From: Lachnospiraceae bacterium
Lineage (GTDB): Bacteria; Bacillota; Clostridia; Lachnospirales; Lachnospiraceae
DNA: 64,000 nucleotides
Assembly: GCA_021153185.1 (NCBI GenBank)
Contig: JAGKTY010000010.1
Span: forward strand, 5,960-69,959
Direction: 5' to 3'
Below are positions 17,794 to 25,705 of this stretch, piece by piece. How positions within the stretch are numbered: position 1 is the stretch's first letter; each line of letters starts with the position of its first letter. The translations under genes were made by a program, and so were the position numbers. The notes beneath the pieces were generated by a model, which was given only the letters and a program-made list of their open reading frames with translations, made no database searches and had not been told where the DNA came from.

Positions 17794-17819
17794 CATAACA
17801 CCGAACGGAGGAGATACAA

Positions 17820-18467
17820 ATGAAGTCATTTTTAGTAATTGGTGCAGGACGTTACGGAAAACAGATTGCACTTCAGTTAAATCAGCAAAATCAAGAGGTT
17901 ATGGTTGTTGATTTGGTGGAAGATCGAATCAGCGAAATCCTGCCATATGTCACGAGTGCACAGATTGGAGACAGTACCAATATCGAGTTTTTGCGCTCGC
18001 TCGGCGTTCGGAATTTTGATGTCTGTATAGTGACAATCGGAACCAATTTTGAGAGTTCCCTGGAGACGACGTCCAATCTGAAGGAGCTTGGCGCAGCTTA
18101 TGTTGTGGCGATTGCAGAGCGCGATGTCAGCGAAAAGTTTTTGCTTCGTAACGGTGCAGATGAGGTTTTATATCCGCAAAAGCAAATTGCGAAATGGGCA
18201 GCAATCCGTTATGCTTCAAACCACATTTTGGATTTTATAAAGGTAGATGACCAAAATGCTATTTTTGAGGTACCGGTTCCGAAAGATTGGCTTGGAAGAA
18301 CAATCGGACAGATTGACATCCGCAAAAAATACAACATCAACATTATGGCAATCAAAAAAGACGGCAAACTGAAGATGTCCATTTCTTCGGATACGGTTTT
18401 GACGGAAGATTTGACAATGCTTGTATTTGGGGAATACAAAGCGCTGCAGAAATGTTTTCATTTGTAA
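17820..18467 (+). CDS. ktrA: Ktr potassium transporter regulatory subunit (RCK)
   Basis: A 215-residue RCK protein: TrkA-N Rossmann domain with FLVIGAGRYGKQIA and the acidic VVDL at the end of strand 2 (nucleotide binding), then a TrkA-C domain from about residue 135. In the family, ATP/ADP binds the N-domain and c-di-AMP binds the C-domain to gate KtrB. The ribosome site is ACGGAGGAG. The HAD gene begins 28 bases after its stop in the same direction. Confidence 0.93.
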   Translation: MKSFLVIGAGRYGKQIALQLNQQNQEVMVVDLVEDRISEILPYVTSAQIGDSTNIEFLRSLGVRNFDVCIVTIGTNFESSLETTSNLKELGAAYVVAIAERDVSEKFLLRNGADEVLYPQKQIAKWAAIRYASNHILDFIKVDDQNAIFEVPVPKDWLGRTIGQIDIRKKYNINIMAIKKDGKLKMSISSDTVLTEDLTMLVFGEYKALQKCFHL

Positions 18468-18495
18468 TAGCGAAAAGCTCGTTGGGGGAAATGAA

Positions 18496-18954
18496 GTGAA
18501 ACTTGTATTTTTTGATTTTGATGGCACGCTGTGTGCACCGAACTATCTGGTCGATGGCGTATATACCGTCGGCATGCCACAGGCAAGATGGGAAGCTTTT
18601 ATTGAGGAAAAAAAGGAAGCAATTTTTGAAGATTGCAGGCCTGTTACGCCTGTTTTTGCGTATGCAGCCAAATGCAAAGAGCGCGGCGGGCGCATTATCA
18701 TCCTGACGAGAACGGGAAGCAGGACGGAGGATCTTGCAAAGCAAAGGTTTGTAGAGAAGTGGTATCCGGGTTTGTTTGATGAGTACATCAGTGTGAGAGA
18801 AGACCGCGAAAAAGTGGAGGTTATCAAAGACAAGGCTGCGGCGAATGCTGTGGCACTTTCTGAGTGCGAGCTGGTGGAAGATACGTATGCCATTCTTTTG
18901 GAAGCTGTTTCGGAAGGCATTGCCGGAAAGCATGTGACCAATCTGATAGGATGA
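18496..18954 (+). CDS. HAD-like hydrolase
   Basis: A 152-residue protein. The start is read as GTG 18496, 5 bases after GGGGGAA, because the HAD motif I FFDFDGTL begins four residues later; longer upstream starts run into ktrA. Motif II is in IILTRTGS (Thr after the hydrophobic strand), a Lys lies at EVIKDKA and the motif III/IV acidic pair is only partly seen (VEDTYA). The cap is very small. The substrate cannot be told. It ends at a strong hairpin that also faces the convergent niaR gene. Confidence 0.7.
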   Translation: MKLVFFDFDGTLCAPNYLVDGVYTVGMPQARWEAFIEEKKEAIFEDCRPVTPVFAYAAKCKERGGRIIILTRTGSRTEDLAKQRFVEKWYPGLFDEYISVREDREKVEVIKDKAAANAVALSECELVEDTYAILLEAVSEGIAGKHVTNLIG

Positions 18955-18968
18955 ACCGGGTGGACCTG

Positions 18969-19017
18969 GGGGACGGGGTTTGTGGCCCAATGGACCACAA
19001 ACCCCGTCCCCTTGTTT
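18969..19017. terminator. long perfect hairpin between convergent genes
   Basis: A 17-base perfect stem (GGGGACGGGGTTTGTGG with its complement) and a 9-base loop. On the + strand it ends in TTGTTT, so it can terminate the HAD transcript; on the minus strand there is no T run. The stem is unusually GC-rich and long for a simple terminator and may be a repetitive palindrome. Confidence 0.65.
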
Positions 19018-19554
19018 CTATTCCAGCAAATCCAGTTCATAGTCAGCAGGCATCGCCAAATACCCTTTGGCAGATAGTGCCTGTTCAATTTCGTCCAGAA
19101 TTTCTGTATTTTCCGCTTCGATTGTATGAAAATGATACCCGTTTGTAATATTGCAAAGCGGCGTGGAACGGCCGCTTTTTAAGTCATCCAGAAAGTGCCG
19201 GACGTCCCTACGGCTTTTGATGTGAAGCGGAGCGTGCAGCTTGCCGTATATTTTGTGATTGATAAATACGTCAACGCATTCACCGCCCAGATCCACAATC
19301 GTCTGAAGCTCATCAGGCAGAGCATCTGCCGTGTGGCACACCTTTAATACACGGATGCTCCGTAAGGCACCTGCAATCGTGTATCCGCGCGCTGTGGAAA
19401 TGATGTCATGTCCCTGCGTGCGAAGCAGTGCTATGTCCTGCACGACAATCTGCCGGCTGACATGAAGCTGCCGGCCAAGCTCTGTTCCGGAGAGAGGAGA
19501 GTCTGCCGATTTTAATAGATATACAATTTTTTGGCGTCTCTCTTCACCTGTCAT
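19018..19554 (-). CDS. niaR: NiaR-like transcriptional repressor (HTH_11 plus 3H domain)
   Basis: A 178-residue regulator. The start ATG (complement 19552-19554) follows AAAGGAGC and gives MTGEERRQKIVYLL, the usual start. Residues about 6-60 are an HTH (SGTELGRQLHVSRQIVVQDIALL). The rest is a 3H domain with its histidines in VCHTADALPDE, YGKLHAPLHI and GYHFHTIEAE. NiaR proteins bind nicotinic acid and repress niacin salvage and NAD synthesis genes. The ECF transporter gene upstream on the same strand may be a target, but a hairpin separates them. The promoter overlaps a palindrome, which suggests autoregulation. Confidence 0.85.
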   Translation of the reverse strand: MTGEERRQKIVYLLKSADSPLSGTELGRQLHVSRQIVVQDIALLRTQGHDIISTARGYTIAGALRSIRVLKVCHTADALPDELQTIVDLGGECVDVFINHKIYGKLHAPLHIKSRRDVRHFLDDLKSGRSTPLCNITNGYHFHTIEAENTEILDEIEQALSAKGYLAMPADYELDLLE

Positions 19555-19619
19555 AGACGAGCTCCTTTCCGCGCAAAGATTGGTGCAATACCATATTGCC
19601 GTACCATTTTTATGAAAAA

Positions 19620-19648
19620 AGTATATCATACAAAAAAATAGGTGACAA
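19620..19648 (-). promoter_or_regulatory. niaR promoter
   Basis: Read on the minus strand: -35 TTGTCA (complement 19643-19648), 17-base spacer, -10 TATACT (complement 19620-19625). The -35 lies inside a palindromic AGGTG...CACCT box, which is where a repressor would block RNA polymerase. Confidence 0.7.
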
Positions 19649-19685
19649 GACACCTGCAAACATTATGCTTGGTGTCTTGTCACCT
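19640..19685 (-). terminator. ECF-gene terminator that also holds paired operator-like boxes
   Basis: The 15-base arms AGGTGACAAGACACC (19640-19654) and GGTGTCTTGTCACCT (19671-19685) are perfectly complementary, and on the minus strand seven Ts follow (19631-19637), which makes a good terminator for the ECF gene ending at 19691. Each arm is itself nearly palindromic (AGGTG-N6-CACCT), so the site can also be two protein-binding boxes just before niaR. Confidence 0.75.
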
Positions 19686-19690
19686 ATGAT

Positions 19691-20215
19691 TTAATGCAAG
19701 GCTGAAAATTTCTTTACAACCGGTGTTTTTGAAAGTGCGGCTGCAAGCAGATAGAAGCCGATCATACCAAAAATACCTTCTGTGGTAAGTCCCGGAATCT
19801 GTGAGAGACCTTCGTAAACATTTCCGTAAAGGATACATCCTGCGATTGTATAGCCTGCAATCATGATGCCGATGCCGGCAAGCGAACCAAGAAATGTAAG
19901 CGGAGATTTCAAGGACGCGGTTTTATCCTTTTTGTGTACAATGACAGAAATGGCAAAGCCCATGAAGGATTTGATAATGAGTGTTGGAATAATCCATTGC
20001 GGATACCCGGTTAACAGATCTGCAAGCGCAGAGCCGACACCGGCAGCAAACAGTGCCATATTAGGCGGGAAAAGGTATGCAAATAATAAAATGCAGACAT
20101 TTCCGAAATGCATATATCCGAGTGGAATCGGAATCTGAATAATACTCGTCGCAACACAGATGAAAGCTGTTGCGAGAGCACCAAATGTTAACTTTTGCAA
20201 ATTTTTGTTTTTCAT
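19691..20215 (-). CDS. ECF transporter S component (vitamin/precursor uptake)
   Basis: A 174-residue membrane protein with about five hydrophobic segments. The ATG (complement 20213-20215) follows AAGGAGGC. The motif LGYMHFGNVCILL and the following SALADLLTGYPQW match ECF S components of the ECF-ribofla_trS kind. S components bind a vitamin and dock to a shared EcfA-A'-T energy module, which is not in the window. The substrate is not certain; a neighbouring NiaR-like repressor hints at niacin, but ECF substrates cannot be told from this sequence. It has a roughly 165-base structured leader. Confidence 0.8.
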   Translation of the reverse strand: MKNKNLQKLTFGALATAFICVATSIIQIPIPLGYMHFGNVCILLFAYLFPPNMALFAAGVGSALADLLTGYPQWIIPTLIIKSFMGFAISVIVHKKDKTASLKSPLTFLGSLAGIGIMIAGYTIAGCILYGNVYEGLSQIPGLTTEGIFGMIGFYLLAAALSKTPVVKKFSALH

Positions 20216-20466
20216 ATATAGTGCCTCCTTGATATCGCGCATGTAAGAGCGCGCGTCTTTTGTGCAATAAGCCATCATGCAGAAATTGTGCTTGCACAAA
20301 TTTCTATTTGATGGCCAATGTTCATCGAGCCGATAGGCGAGATGTCATTGATTGCGCATCGAGTAGGAGTCATCCTACTCGATTAAGATAATAGCATCAA
20401 GGTGGACTATACAAAACAACCAGTTTTACATTTTTTAACCATGCCAGTTGATGCGTTCAGAAAAAG
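20216..20466 (-). promoter_or_regulatory. structured 5' leader of the ECF gene with weak promoter
   Basis: On the minus strand a TATTAT -10 (complement 20388-20393) with a poor -35 would start RNA near 20381. The leader then holds three hairpins in a row: ATCGAGTAGGA/TCCTACTCGAT (about 20357-20382), CAATG..CATC..GCC with GGC..GATG..CATTG (about 20321-20353), and GCCATCA..GAAATT..GTGC with its partner (about 20271-20316), and a fourth GCGCG stem just before the AGGAGG. This is compatible with a riboswitch or other cis control. I do not recognise a known class. Confidence 0.5.
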
Positions 20467-20495
20467 TTGATTGGATGTTCAGAATTGTATATAAT
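20467..20495 (+). promoter_or_regulatory. promoter of the PrsA-like lipoprotein gene
   Basis: TTGATT (20467-20472), 17-base spacer, consensus TATAAT (20490-20495), about 40 bases before the start codon. Confidence 0.75.
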
Positions 20496-20534
20496 TGAAA
20501 GGGATTGATAAATCATAGTAAAAGAGAGTACAGC

Positions 20535-21545
20535 ATGAAACATGATAGAACGAAAAAAAAATATATAGTGTGCACCTTAATGGCAGCTCTTCTTTTGAAT
20601 CTGACCGGCTGCGGACAAAAGGATGCGCAAAAAGAAGTGGATACCAAAATTGTCTTGATGACCGGGTTTGCTGACGAGGAGGTGTTCCGCATCAGCAGCC
20701 TTTCCTGTACCAAACCGGAAATCATGGTGTATATGACCAACATGCAGAACGAGTACGAAGCGGTATTTGGCAGTCAGATATGGGAAGCGGCAGATGGTGC
20801 GCTGGAACCCAAAATCAAAGAAACTGTAATTGCAAGAATGGCGCAGGTTAAGACGATGGTGCTTTTGGCTGAAAGCTACAATGTGACGCTGGATAAAGAG
20901 GAACATGAAAAAGTCAAAAAGGCAGCCGGGGCATATTATGAATCACTGGGTAAAAAAGAAAAAGCAGAGCTTTCGGTTGAAAAGAGCACGATTGAAATGA
21001 TGTATAAGGAGCTTGCGCTTGCCGGAAAAGTATATGACCGCATTATTGCGGATGTGAATCCGGAAATCAGTGACGATGAGGCGCGCACGATTACCGTCCA
21101 GCAGATTCTCGTTTCGGATGCACAGGCAGCTATTGAGATTGCAAAGCGCGCGAAGGAAGGGGAGGATTTCGAGGTGCTCGCAGAAAAGTACAGCGAGGAC
21201 CCGGTTGTGACGACTTCGTTCGGAATCGGACAAAAAGAAGAGGCCTATGAAAAGGTTGCATTTGACTTGGATACAGGGGAGATCAGCAATGCGGTGCAGA
21301 CAAAGAACGGCTATTACATCCTAAGATGTATGTCTTCATTTGACATCAAGCAGACCGATGCAAACAAAGAGAAAATCATTTCCCAGCGTAAAACAGAGGC
21401 ATTTAACGAAGTGTACAACGGCTTTGTCAGCGGCCTGACGAAGAATATCAACCAGGAATTGTGGGACAGCATTCATCTGCTTCACGATGACGAGATTCAG
21501 ACGGCTACGTTCTTTACGGTGTTTGAAGAGTATTTTGACCATTAA
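20535..21545 (+). CDS. lipoprotein peptidyl-prolyl isomerase, PrsA/PpiC-like
   Basis: A 336-residue exported foldase. The ATG at 20535 gives a type II signal peptide (KHDRTKKKY, hydrophobic core, lipobox LTGC at residues 23-26); an upstream TTG at 20505 is possible but unneeded. Residues 30-190 are a helical SurA_N-like chaperone region and about 195-290 a parvulin domain (ITVQQILVSDAQAA, FEVLAEKYSEDP, GYYILRCMSS). The family helps fold secreted proteins on the outer face of the membrane. Single-gene unit. A short weak hairpin (CGGGA/TCCCG, 21556-21570) follows. Confidence 0.85.
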   Translation: MKHDRTKKKYIVCTLMAALLLNLTGCGQKDAQKEVDTKIVLMTGFADEEVFRISSLSCTKPEIMVYMTNMQNEYEAVFGSQIWEAADGALEPKIKETVIARMAQVKTMVLLAESYNVTLDKEEHEKVKKAAGAYYESLGKKEKAELSVEKSTIEMMYKELALAGKVYDRIIADVNPEISDDEARTITVQQILVSDAQAAIEIAKRAKEGEDFEVLAEKYSEDPVVTTSFGIGQKEEAYEKVAFDLDTGEISNAVQTKNGYYILRCMSSFDIKQTDANKEKIISQRKTEAFNEVYNGFVSGLTKNINQELWDSIHLLHDDEIQTATFFTVFEEYFDH

Positions 21546-21631
21546 TCCGGATGCGCGGGATAGTTTCCCGACTGTTTATAGAAAATTAATAATTGCGAAA
21601 AGCCCGTAATTTCAATGGTTTCAGCATTTTG

Positions 21632-21658
21632 TTAGCACTCAATTCTGTTGAGTGCTAA
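21632..21658 (+). promoter_or_regulatory. CIRCE operator (HrcA binding site)
   Basis: A perfect TTAGCACTC-N9-GAGTGCTAA, the CIRCE consensus. It ends 7 bases before the -35 of the htpG promoter. HrcA itself is not in the window. Confidence 0.92.
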
Positions 21659-21665
21659 TTTTTTC

Positions 21666-21694
21666 TTGACTTATGCCGGCGGCGGGATTAAACT
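21666..21694 (+). promoter_or_regulatory. htpG promoter
   Basis: TTGACT (21666-21671), 17-base spacer, TAAACT (21689-21694), directly downstream of the CIRCE. CIRCE more often overlaps or follows the start point, so this position is somewhat unusual. Confidence 0.65.
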
Positions 21695-21751
21695 TCTATT
21701 TAAGTGAGAAGTCACAGGAAATTTTCAGATGGAAAGGAAGTTGATTTTTTT

Positions 21752-23830
21752 ATGTCACAAAGACACGGTAGTTTATCAATCAATAGCGAGAATATTTTTC
21801 CGATTATTAAGAAATGGTTGTATTCGGACCATGATATTTTTTACAGGGAGCTGATTTCCAATGGATGTGATGCCATCACAAAGCTCAAAAAGCTTGACAT
21901 GATGGGAGAGTATCAGCTGCCTGACGGCTTCAAACCACAGATTCAGGTGATTGTCAGCCCGGAAGATAAGACAATCAAGATTATTGACAATGGTATCGGT
22001 ATGACAGCAGAGGAGGTTGAGGAGTACATCAACCAGATCGCTTTTTCCGGTGCAACGGATTTCATTGAAAAATACAAAGATAAAACAGAAGGCGACCAGA
22101 TTATCGGCCATTTCGGTCTCGGTTTCTATTCGGCATTTATGGTTGCAGACGAAGTACACATTGATTCCCTCTCTTATAAAGAGGGCGCAAAGGCTGTTCA
22201 CTGGGAATGTGACGGCGGAACAGAGTACGATATGCAGGAAGGCAGCAAGGACAGTGTCGGAACGGAAATCACCTTGTTTGTCAACGAAGATTGCCTGAAA
22301 TTCTGTAACCTGTATGAGGCAAGAGAGGTTGTAAAGAAATATTGCAGCTTCATGCCGACAGAGATTTATCTTTCAAAGAAGGATAGCGATGAGACGCAGG
22401 TTATTTTGCCTGAGGAAAAACTGGATACGGATATCGTAAAAGAAGAATTTGACGATAAGACAGGCGAAGGCGAAAATGAGAAGACCGTTCATAAGCTTCG
22501 CATCGTGAAGAGACCTGAGCTTTTAAATGAGACACAGCCGCTTTGGACGAAGCATCCAAACGAGTGCACCAAGGAAGAGTACCTTGACTTCTACCGTAAA
22601 GTATTTATGGATTACAAAGAGCCCCTTTTCTGGATTCATTTAAATATGGATTATCCGTTTAATTTGAAAGGTATTTTATACTTCCCGAAAATCAATATGG
22701 AGTATGAGTCCATTGAAGGAACGATTAAGCTTTACAATAACCAGGTATTTATCGCAGACAATATCAAGGAAGTCATTCCGGAGTTCCTTATGCTCTTAAA
22801 AGGTGTAATCGATTGTCCGGATCTGCCGCTTAATGTATCGCGTAGCGCACTGCAGAATGATGGCTTTGTTAAGAAAATTTCTGAGTACATCAGCAAAAAG
22901 GTTGCAGATAAGCTTGCCGGTATGTGCAAAACAGAAAAAGAGGAATACGAGAAATATTGGGACGACATCAGCCCATTCATCAAATTCGGCTGCTTAAAGG
23001 ATGATAAGTTCTGTGAGAAGATGACAGATTATATCCTGTTCAAAAACCTGGATGATACGTACATGACGCTTCCGGAATGTCTTGAGGTGAAGCCGATTGA
23101 TACGGATGAGACGGCTGTTGATGAGAACGGTGAAAAGATAGAAGCTGAGGTTGTGACAGAACAAGAGGCTGCCACAGATGAAGAAGAGGAAGCACAGGAG
23201 AAGAACAAAACAATCTATTATGTCACGGACAGACTCCAGCAGAGCCAGTACATTGCGATGTTTAAAAATGCAAAGATGTCTGCTGTCTACTTAGAGGAAA
23301 AAATTGATTCTCCGTTTGTGACACAGCTTGAAAACAAAAATCCGGGCATCAAGTTTGTCAGAATCGATGCAGACCTCGAGGACAGCTTCAAGTCAAAAAC
23401 ATCAAAGAAAGCGCAGGAAGAGTTTGACAATCTGGCTAAGGACATCGAGGAGATGATGAAGAAGGCGCTTAAGAAGGAATCGCTTTCTGTGAAGATTGAG
23501 AAGCTCAAAAACAAAAAGATTGCAAGTATGCTGACTGTCTCAGAAGAGACAAGACGTATGCAGGATATGATGAAAATGTATTCTATGCCGGGTATGGACA
23601 TGGGTGATATGTTTGGAAACGGAGAAGGACAGACACTTGTCCTGAATGCAAACCACGCACTTGTGAAATACGTGACAGACAATATGGGCGCAGACGATAC
23701 AAAGATGATTTGCGAACAGCTCTACGATTTGGCACGCATCCAGAATGCACCGCTTTCATCAGACGACATGGCAAACTTCATCGCACGTTCAAACGACATC
23801 ATGATGAAATTTGCAAATGTGGAGAAATAA
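21752..23830 (+). CDS. htpG: Hsp90-family chaperone HtpG
   Basis: A 692-residue Hsp90. The ATG at 21752 follows GGAAAGGAAG with an 11-base gap. The N-terminal GHKL ATP site shows RELISNGCDA, DNGIGM and GHFGLGFYSAFMV; the middle domain has SRSALQND. An acidic insert (about residues 475-490) separates middle and later parts; the C-terminal dimerisation domain ends the protein. It is slightly longer than E. coli HtpG (624), mainly because of that acidic linker. A perfect CIRCE upstream predicts HrcA control and heat induction. Confidence 0.97.
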   Translation: MSQRHGSLSINSENIFPIIKKWLYSDHDIFYRELISNGCDAITKLKKLDMMGEYQLPDGFKPQIQVIVSPEDKTIKIIDNGIGMTAEEVEEYINQIAFSGATDFIEKYKDKTEGDQIIGHFGLGFYSAFMVADEVHIDSLSYKEGAKAVHWECDGGTEYDMQEGSKDSVGTEITLFVNEDCLKFCNLYEAREVVKKYCSFMPTEIYLSKKDSDETQVILPEEKLDTDIVKEEFDDKTGEGENEKTVHKLRIVKRPELLNETQPLWTKHPNECTKEEYLDFYRKVFMDYKEPLFWIHLNMDYPFNLKGILYFPKINMEYESIEGTIKLYNNQVFIADNIKEVIPEFLMLLKGVIDCPDLPLNVSRSALQNDGFVKKISEYISKKVADKLAGMCKTEKEEYEKYWDDISPFIKFGCLKDDKFCEKMTDYILFKNLDDTYMTLPECLEVKPIDTDETAVDENGEKIEAEVVTEQEAATDEEEEAQEKNKTIYYVTDRLQQSQYIAMFKNAKMSAVYLEEKIDSPFVTQLENKNPGIKFVRIDADLEDSFKSKTSKKAQEEFDNLAKDIEEMMKKALKKESLSVKIEKLKNKKIASMLTVSEETRRMQDMMKMYSMPGMDMGDMFGNGEGQTLVLNANHALVKYVTDNMGADDTKMICEQLYDLARIQNAPLSSDDMANFIARSNDIMMKFANVEK

Positions 23831-23837
23831 TGACACA

Positions 23838-23868
23838 AACGCTTCAGATTTACTCTGAAGCGTTTTTT
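23838..23868 (+). terminator. htpG terminator
   Basis: AACGCTTCAGA, loop TTTAC, TCTGAAGCGTT, then TTTTC. It also faces the convergent vanZ-like gene. Confidence 0.9.
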
Positions 23869-23876
23869 CAAATATT

Positions 23877-24419
23877 TTATCGACTTTTGGCAAGGGGTGC
23901 AAAGATTGTTTTGCGCCCGATAAAACTGATGATACGCGTGATATAAATTCCGACAAGGCTGCCGCACGTGTCAATCATGACATCGCGTTTGGAAGGCGTT
24001 CTGCCCGCGACAAAGCTTTGGTGGTATTCATCAAGGCATGCAAAGCCAAAGCAAAACAGTCCCGCCAGAAATACCAAGGCAAATCCCCTGACACCGTAGA
24101 CATACAGTGGAAGCGCAACCGTGCAGGCAAGCACAAGATATTCGGAAAAATGTGCGAGCTTTCTGACATAAAAATGATATTTTGAAACAGCCGCTTCGAT
24201 GTCCTCATCGGATAAATTTTTGTCAAGGAGCTTATCGGCAACGATGACGATTTCCTTGGTCACCTTGTAGCTGAGCTGTGCACTCTGCGCGCCCTCCTGG
24301 GCACTGAAGGAAAAAATGAAATACATCATAAGCAGTGCAGGTATAAAAGAGAGCGGTTTGAGTACAATCCGCAACAGTGTTTTGATAAATAACCATATAT
24401 AATGAATCAGTTTGCGCAT
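23877..24419 (-). CDS. VanZ-like membrane protein
   Basis: A 180-residue membrane protein with four or five hydrophobic segments. The ATG (complement 24417-24419) follows GGAGAG; a TTG four codons earlier lies on the ribosome site. Family marks are FSAQEG (after the first segment), RKLAHFSEYLVLA and CLDEYHQSFVAGRTPSKRDVMIDTCGS. VanZ-like proteins are common in Firmicutes, in most cases without proven role; only VanZ of enterococci is linked to low-level teicoplanin resistance, which should not be assumed here. Single gene with its own promoter. Confidence 0.85.
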   Translation of the reverse strand: MRKLIHYIWLFIKTLLRIVLKPLSFIPALLMMYFIFSFSAQEGAQSAQLSYKVTKEIVIVADKLLDKNLSDEDIEAAVSKYHFYVRKLAHFSEYLVLACTVALPLYVYGVRGFALVFLAGLFCFGFACLDEYHQSFVAGRTPSKRDVMIDTCGSLVGIYITRIISFIGRKTIFAPLAKSR

Positions 24420-24465
24420 GAAGCTCTCCAATCGTTATCATAACATATCAAAAATTATGTGGTTT

Positions 24466-24494
24466 ATACTAGCACCCAAATGGGGATGTGTCAA
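24466..24494 (-). promoter_or_regulatory. promoter of the vanZ-like gene
   Basis: Minus strand: TTGACA (complement 24489-24494), 17-base spacer, TAGTAT (complement 24466-24471). Confidence 0.65.
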
Positions 24495-24526
24495 TATTTG
24501 GATTGGCAGTTATACAAATCGGATTG

Positions 24527-24555
24527 TTGCGAATTTGTGCGTTTCGTGCTATATT
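24527..24555 (+). promoter_or_regulatory. promoter of the formate/nitrite channel gene
   Basis: TTGCGA (24527-24532), 17-base spacer, TATATT (24550-24555). A small hairpin (GTGACAGG/CCTGCCAC, about 24567-24586) lies in the leader. Confidence 0.65.
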
Positions 24556-24619
24556 GTTTAGGTGTATGTGACAGGGAACCTGCCACGTCAAAACAAAAGA
24601 AAGACAGAGGGGTTAGCAA

Positions 24620-25462
24620 ATGAACAATTTTAATTCACCGGTCGAGGTCGTAAAGGCCAATATCGGCGCCGGTAAAACAAAGGGTGATCTGCCGCTTATC
24701 AAAATGATACTGCTCGGTATTCTGGCAGGCGCATTCATTGCAATCGGAGGAGAAGCAAGCAATCTGGCGGTGCATGGAATCAGCGATGTTGGACTCGCGC
24801 GCACGCTCGCAGGTGCGATTTTCCCGGTCGGACTCATGATGATTGTGTTAATCGGTGGCGAATTATTTACAGGAAACTGTATGATTATTATGGCGGTTCT
24901 TGCCAAAGAGACGACATGGCTCAAATACATAAGAAACCTTGTGGTTGTATTTTTTTCAAACCTTGTCGGTGCGCTGATTGTGGACATCCTTGTTTTTTAT
25001 TCGGGACAATGGAATTATTCAGCCGGCGGACTTGGTGCGTACACGATTAAGGTCGCTTACGGAAAAGTGAACCTTGGCTTTGGTCAGTGTATTGCCAGCG
25101 GCATTATGTGTAATATCCTCGTCTGTGTTGCAGTACTGATGGCGATTGCAGCAAAAGATATTGCCGGTAAAATCCTGGCGATTTTCTTCCCGATCTGGGC
25201 GTTTGTTATTTCAGGCTTTGAGCACTGCGTTGCCAATATGTTTTATATTCCGGCAGGTATCCTTGCTGCAAGTAATGAATCTTATGTGGCAAAGGCAGGC
25301 GAACTCTACGGCTTGACGGAGCAGCAGTGTGCGAGCGTCAATGCCTCGTCAATGGTTGGAAACATGATTCCGGTTACCATCGGAAACATCATTGGCGGCG
25401 CCATTTTTGTCGGAGCATTCCTGTACCTTATCCATATCAGGAACTGGAACAAAGAGAAATAA
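24620..25462 (+). CDS. formate/nitrite (FNT) family channel
   Basis: A 280-residue membrane protein of the FocA/NirC/HSC family with six transmembrane helices. Marks include LGILAGAFIAIGG, GGELFTGNC (the family's omega-loop region after helix 2), GIMCNILVCVAV and SGFEHCVANM with the central His of the FNT pore, and MIPVTIGNIIGG. Formate is a likely substrate in a fermenting anaerobe, but nitrite or hydrosulfide cannot be excluded by sequence. The ribosome site is AGAGGGG. Single gene with its own promoter and terminator. Confidence 0.92.
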   Translation: MNNFNSPVEVVKANIGAGKTKGDLPLIKMILLGILAGAFIAIGGEASNLAVHGISDVGLARTLAGAIFPVGLMMIVLIGGELFTGNCMIIMAVLAKETTWLKYIRNLVVVFFSNLVGALIVDILVFYSGQWNYSAGGLGAYTIKVAYGKVNLGFGQCIASGIMCNILVCVAVLMAIAAKDIAGKILAIFFPIWAFVISGFEHCVANMFYIPAGILAASNESYVAKAGELYGLTEQQCASVNASSMVGNMIPVTIGNIIGGAIFVGAFLYLIHIRNWNKEK

Positions 25463-25471
25463 GATGAGAAA

Positions 25472-25500
25472 AGCCGGAGGCATCCCTCCGGCTAATTTTA
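25472..25500 (+). terminator. terminator after the FNT gene
   Basis: AGCCGGAGG, loop CATC, CCTCCGGCT, then AATTTTA. Confidence 0.85.
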
Positions 25501-25513
25501 TAGCATGATAGTG

Positions 25514-25653
25514 CGAACTGCATATATCTCTGTAGCAAACCCTAGCGAGCCGTCAGCACTTAATGAGCCGTAGGCGAATTTAGTACTGCTACGGCGAGGT
25601 CGGAGCGAGAGCGTGTTTGCAATCAGAGATATATGACATGTGAGCACGAAAGG
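25514..25653 (-). repeat. dispersed hairpin element, copy C (inverted relative to copies A and B)
   Basis: The ends CATATATCTCTG (25521-25532) and CAGAGATATATG (25624-25635) are perfectly complementary, followed inward by GCAAAC/GTTTGC and by further paired blocks down to a tip GCC-gta-GGC. Its reverse complement aligns along its whole length with the elements at 54147 and 54500: shared blocks include GCAAACCCT, CACTTAATGAG, GCGAATTTAGT and GGAGCGAGAGCG. It lies between a terminator and the 3' end of the convergent gene. No coding frame. Confidence 0.8.
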
Positions 25654-25654
25654 C

Positions 25655-25705
25655 AAAAAAGAGGCGTCGCCTTAATTTTATCATTAAAACGACAGCCTCT
25701 TTTTT
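25655..25705 (-). terminator. terminator of the cyclic-nucleotide-binding-like gene
   Basis: On the minus strand AAAAAAGAGGCTGTCG, a loop of about 18 bases, then GGCGACGCCTCTTTTTT, starting at the stop codon. Confidence 0.8.

Noticed and set aside
23877..24419. Glycopeptide resistance gene vanZ
   Set aside because: Only the broad VanZ-like membrane family matches; no other van genes are present and such proteins are common in sensitive Firmicutes.
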